Source of the DNA: JBMFOH01 sp049969715 [NCBI: bacterium]
GTDB taxonomy: Bacteria; DUMJ01
DNA length: 14,436 nucleotides
NCBI GenBank assembly: GCA_049969715.1
Contig: JBMFOH010000036.1
Span: 1-14,436, forward strand
Reading direction: 5' to 3'
A program made the position numbers and the translations under genes. The notes under the pieces are model-generated. The model was not told the origin of the DNA, did no database searches, and worked only from the letters and a program-made list of their open reading frames with translations. Below, in pieces: positions 13,991 to 14,436 of this stretch. Numbering within the stretch: position 1 is the stretch's first letter; every line of letters starts with the position of its first letter.

Positions 13991-14436
13991 TTGGCTAATG
14001 TCAGTATTGGAGGGTCTTTAAAGTCAAGGCTCATCTTGTGGTTTTTAATATTATCACTTATTCCAACGATAGTAGTATCTCTACTTGCATTTACAAATTC
14101 TAGAAGTTCTATGGAGAGTACATATCTAAGTGCCTTAAATACCTATGCAACCTCCCAGGCAGAGAGTATAAGTAAGTGGGTAGAGGATCAGAAAATACAA
14201 CTACAAATCATTGCAGCAGCACCAGGAATTAGGTCTTTAAAAGATGACCAGATCATGCCAAGGATTAAAAGTTATGTAAAGTTTAATCCTGCTTGGGAGA
14301 TGATGTTTTGGGCAGATTTAAATGGTAAATCTCATACTACACTAGATAATTGGGCAGATATAAAAGACAGGGAATATTTCCAGAAAGTTATCTCTACAGG
14401 TCAGCCTGCAGTATCAAATGGTCTTATATCAAGGAC
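13991..14436 (+). CDS. Membrane sensor with dCache-type domain, likely chemoreceptor (5' part)
   Basis: The open frame starts at TTG 13991-13993, 8 bases after AGGAGG, and runs off the window end after 148 full codons. A short cytoplasmic N-terminus (about 13 residues, ending LKSR) is followed by a membrane segment LILWFLILSLIPTIVVSLLA at 14-33 and an extracellular region. That region has the alpha-helix of Cache domains (YATSQAESISKWVEDQKIQL), then PAWEMMFWADLNGKS and KDREYFQKVISTGQPAVSNG (125-144), a typical Cache strand-helix-strand motif (DREYF followed by a V-S-x-hydrophobic-ISR strand). Such domains bind small ligands such as amino acids in methyl-accepting chemotaxis proteins and in some kinases and cyclases. 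The output domain lies outside the window, so chemoreceptor is the likeliest but not the only reading. The gene is divergent from dppA. Confidence 0.85.
   Translation, partial: MANVSIGGSLKSRLILWFLILSLIPTIVVSLLAFTNSRSSMESTYLSALNTYATSQAESISKWVEDQKIQLQIIAAAPGIRSLKDDQIMPRIKSYVKFNPAWEMMFWADLNGKSHTTLDNWADIKDREYFQKVISTGQPAVSNGLISR

Noticed and set aside
1-14436. tRNA, rRNA, CRISPR arrays, transposases and integrases
   Set aside because: No stretch showed their characteristic structures or motifs; the non-coding gaps are short and accounted for.

Overview
The window is a compact, AT-rich bacterial chromosome segment. Arginine is written almost entirely as AGA/AGG and isoleucine very often as ATA, Shine-Dalgarno sites of the GGAGG type are common, and several starts are TTG or GTG. 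Gene order (rimP-nusA-ylxR-infB-ylxP-rbfA-nrnA-truB-ribF) is that of Firmicutes and several deep-branching anaerobic, often thermophilic, phyla. The family of the organism cannot be fixed from the sequence alone. The peptide-binding protein carries an ordinary signal peptide without a lipobox, which would fit a diderm, but that is weak evidence.

Layout. Positions 1-108 hold the C-terminal end of an unidentified + strand gene. Positions 178-462 (minus) hold a decayed remnant of an ABC exporter ATPase. At 517-2574 (+) lies a large soluble signalling protein with FIST_N, FIST_C, GAF and GGDEF domains; its diguanylate cyclase active site and inhibitory I-site are intact. A strong-looking promoter sits so close to its ATG that the mRNA may be leaderless. 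This gene converges, with only 2 bases between stop codons, on a nine-gene minus-strand translation/RNA operon covering 9755 down to 2577. Neighbouring genes in that operon overlap or lie within 13 bases of each other, so translation is probably coupled throughout.

Upstream of that operon, also on the minus strand, is a peptide/nickel-type ABC importer operon, dppA-dppB-dppC, followed by a small SAM-dependent methyltransferase. No importer ATPase genes are present in the window. The dpp operon and a + strand membrane sensor with a dCache-type domain (cut by the window end, likely a chemoreceptor) diverge from a shared intergenic region of about 160 bases with back-to-back promoter-like sequences.

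How it works together. The nine-gene block makes factors for 30S ribosome maturation (RimP, RbfA), transcription elongation/termination (NusA), translation initiation (IF2), tRNA modification (TruB), nanoRNA/pAp turnover (NrnA) and FMN/FAD synthesis (RibF). The right side concerns peptide uptake and environmental sensing, and the left side cyclic-di-GMP signalling. The most interesting non-coding structures are a perfect hairpin across the proposed rimP start and a perfect hairpin between dppA and dppB that could also pair with the dppB Shine-Dalgarno site. No rRNA, tRNA, CRISPR array or insertion sequence was seen.
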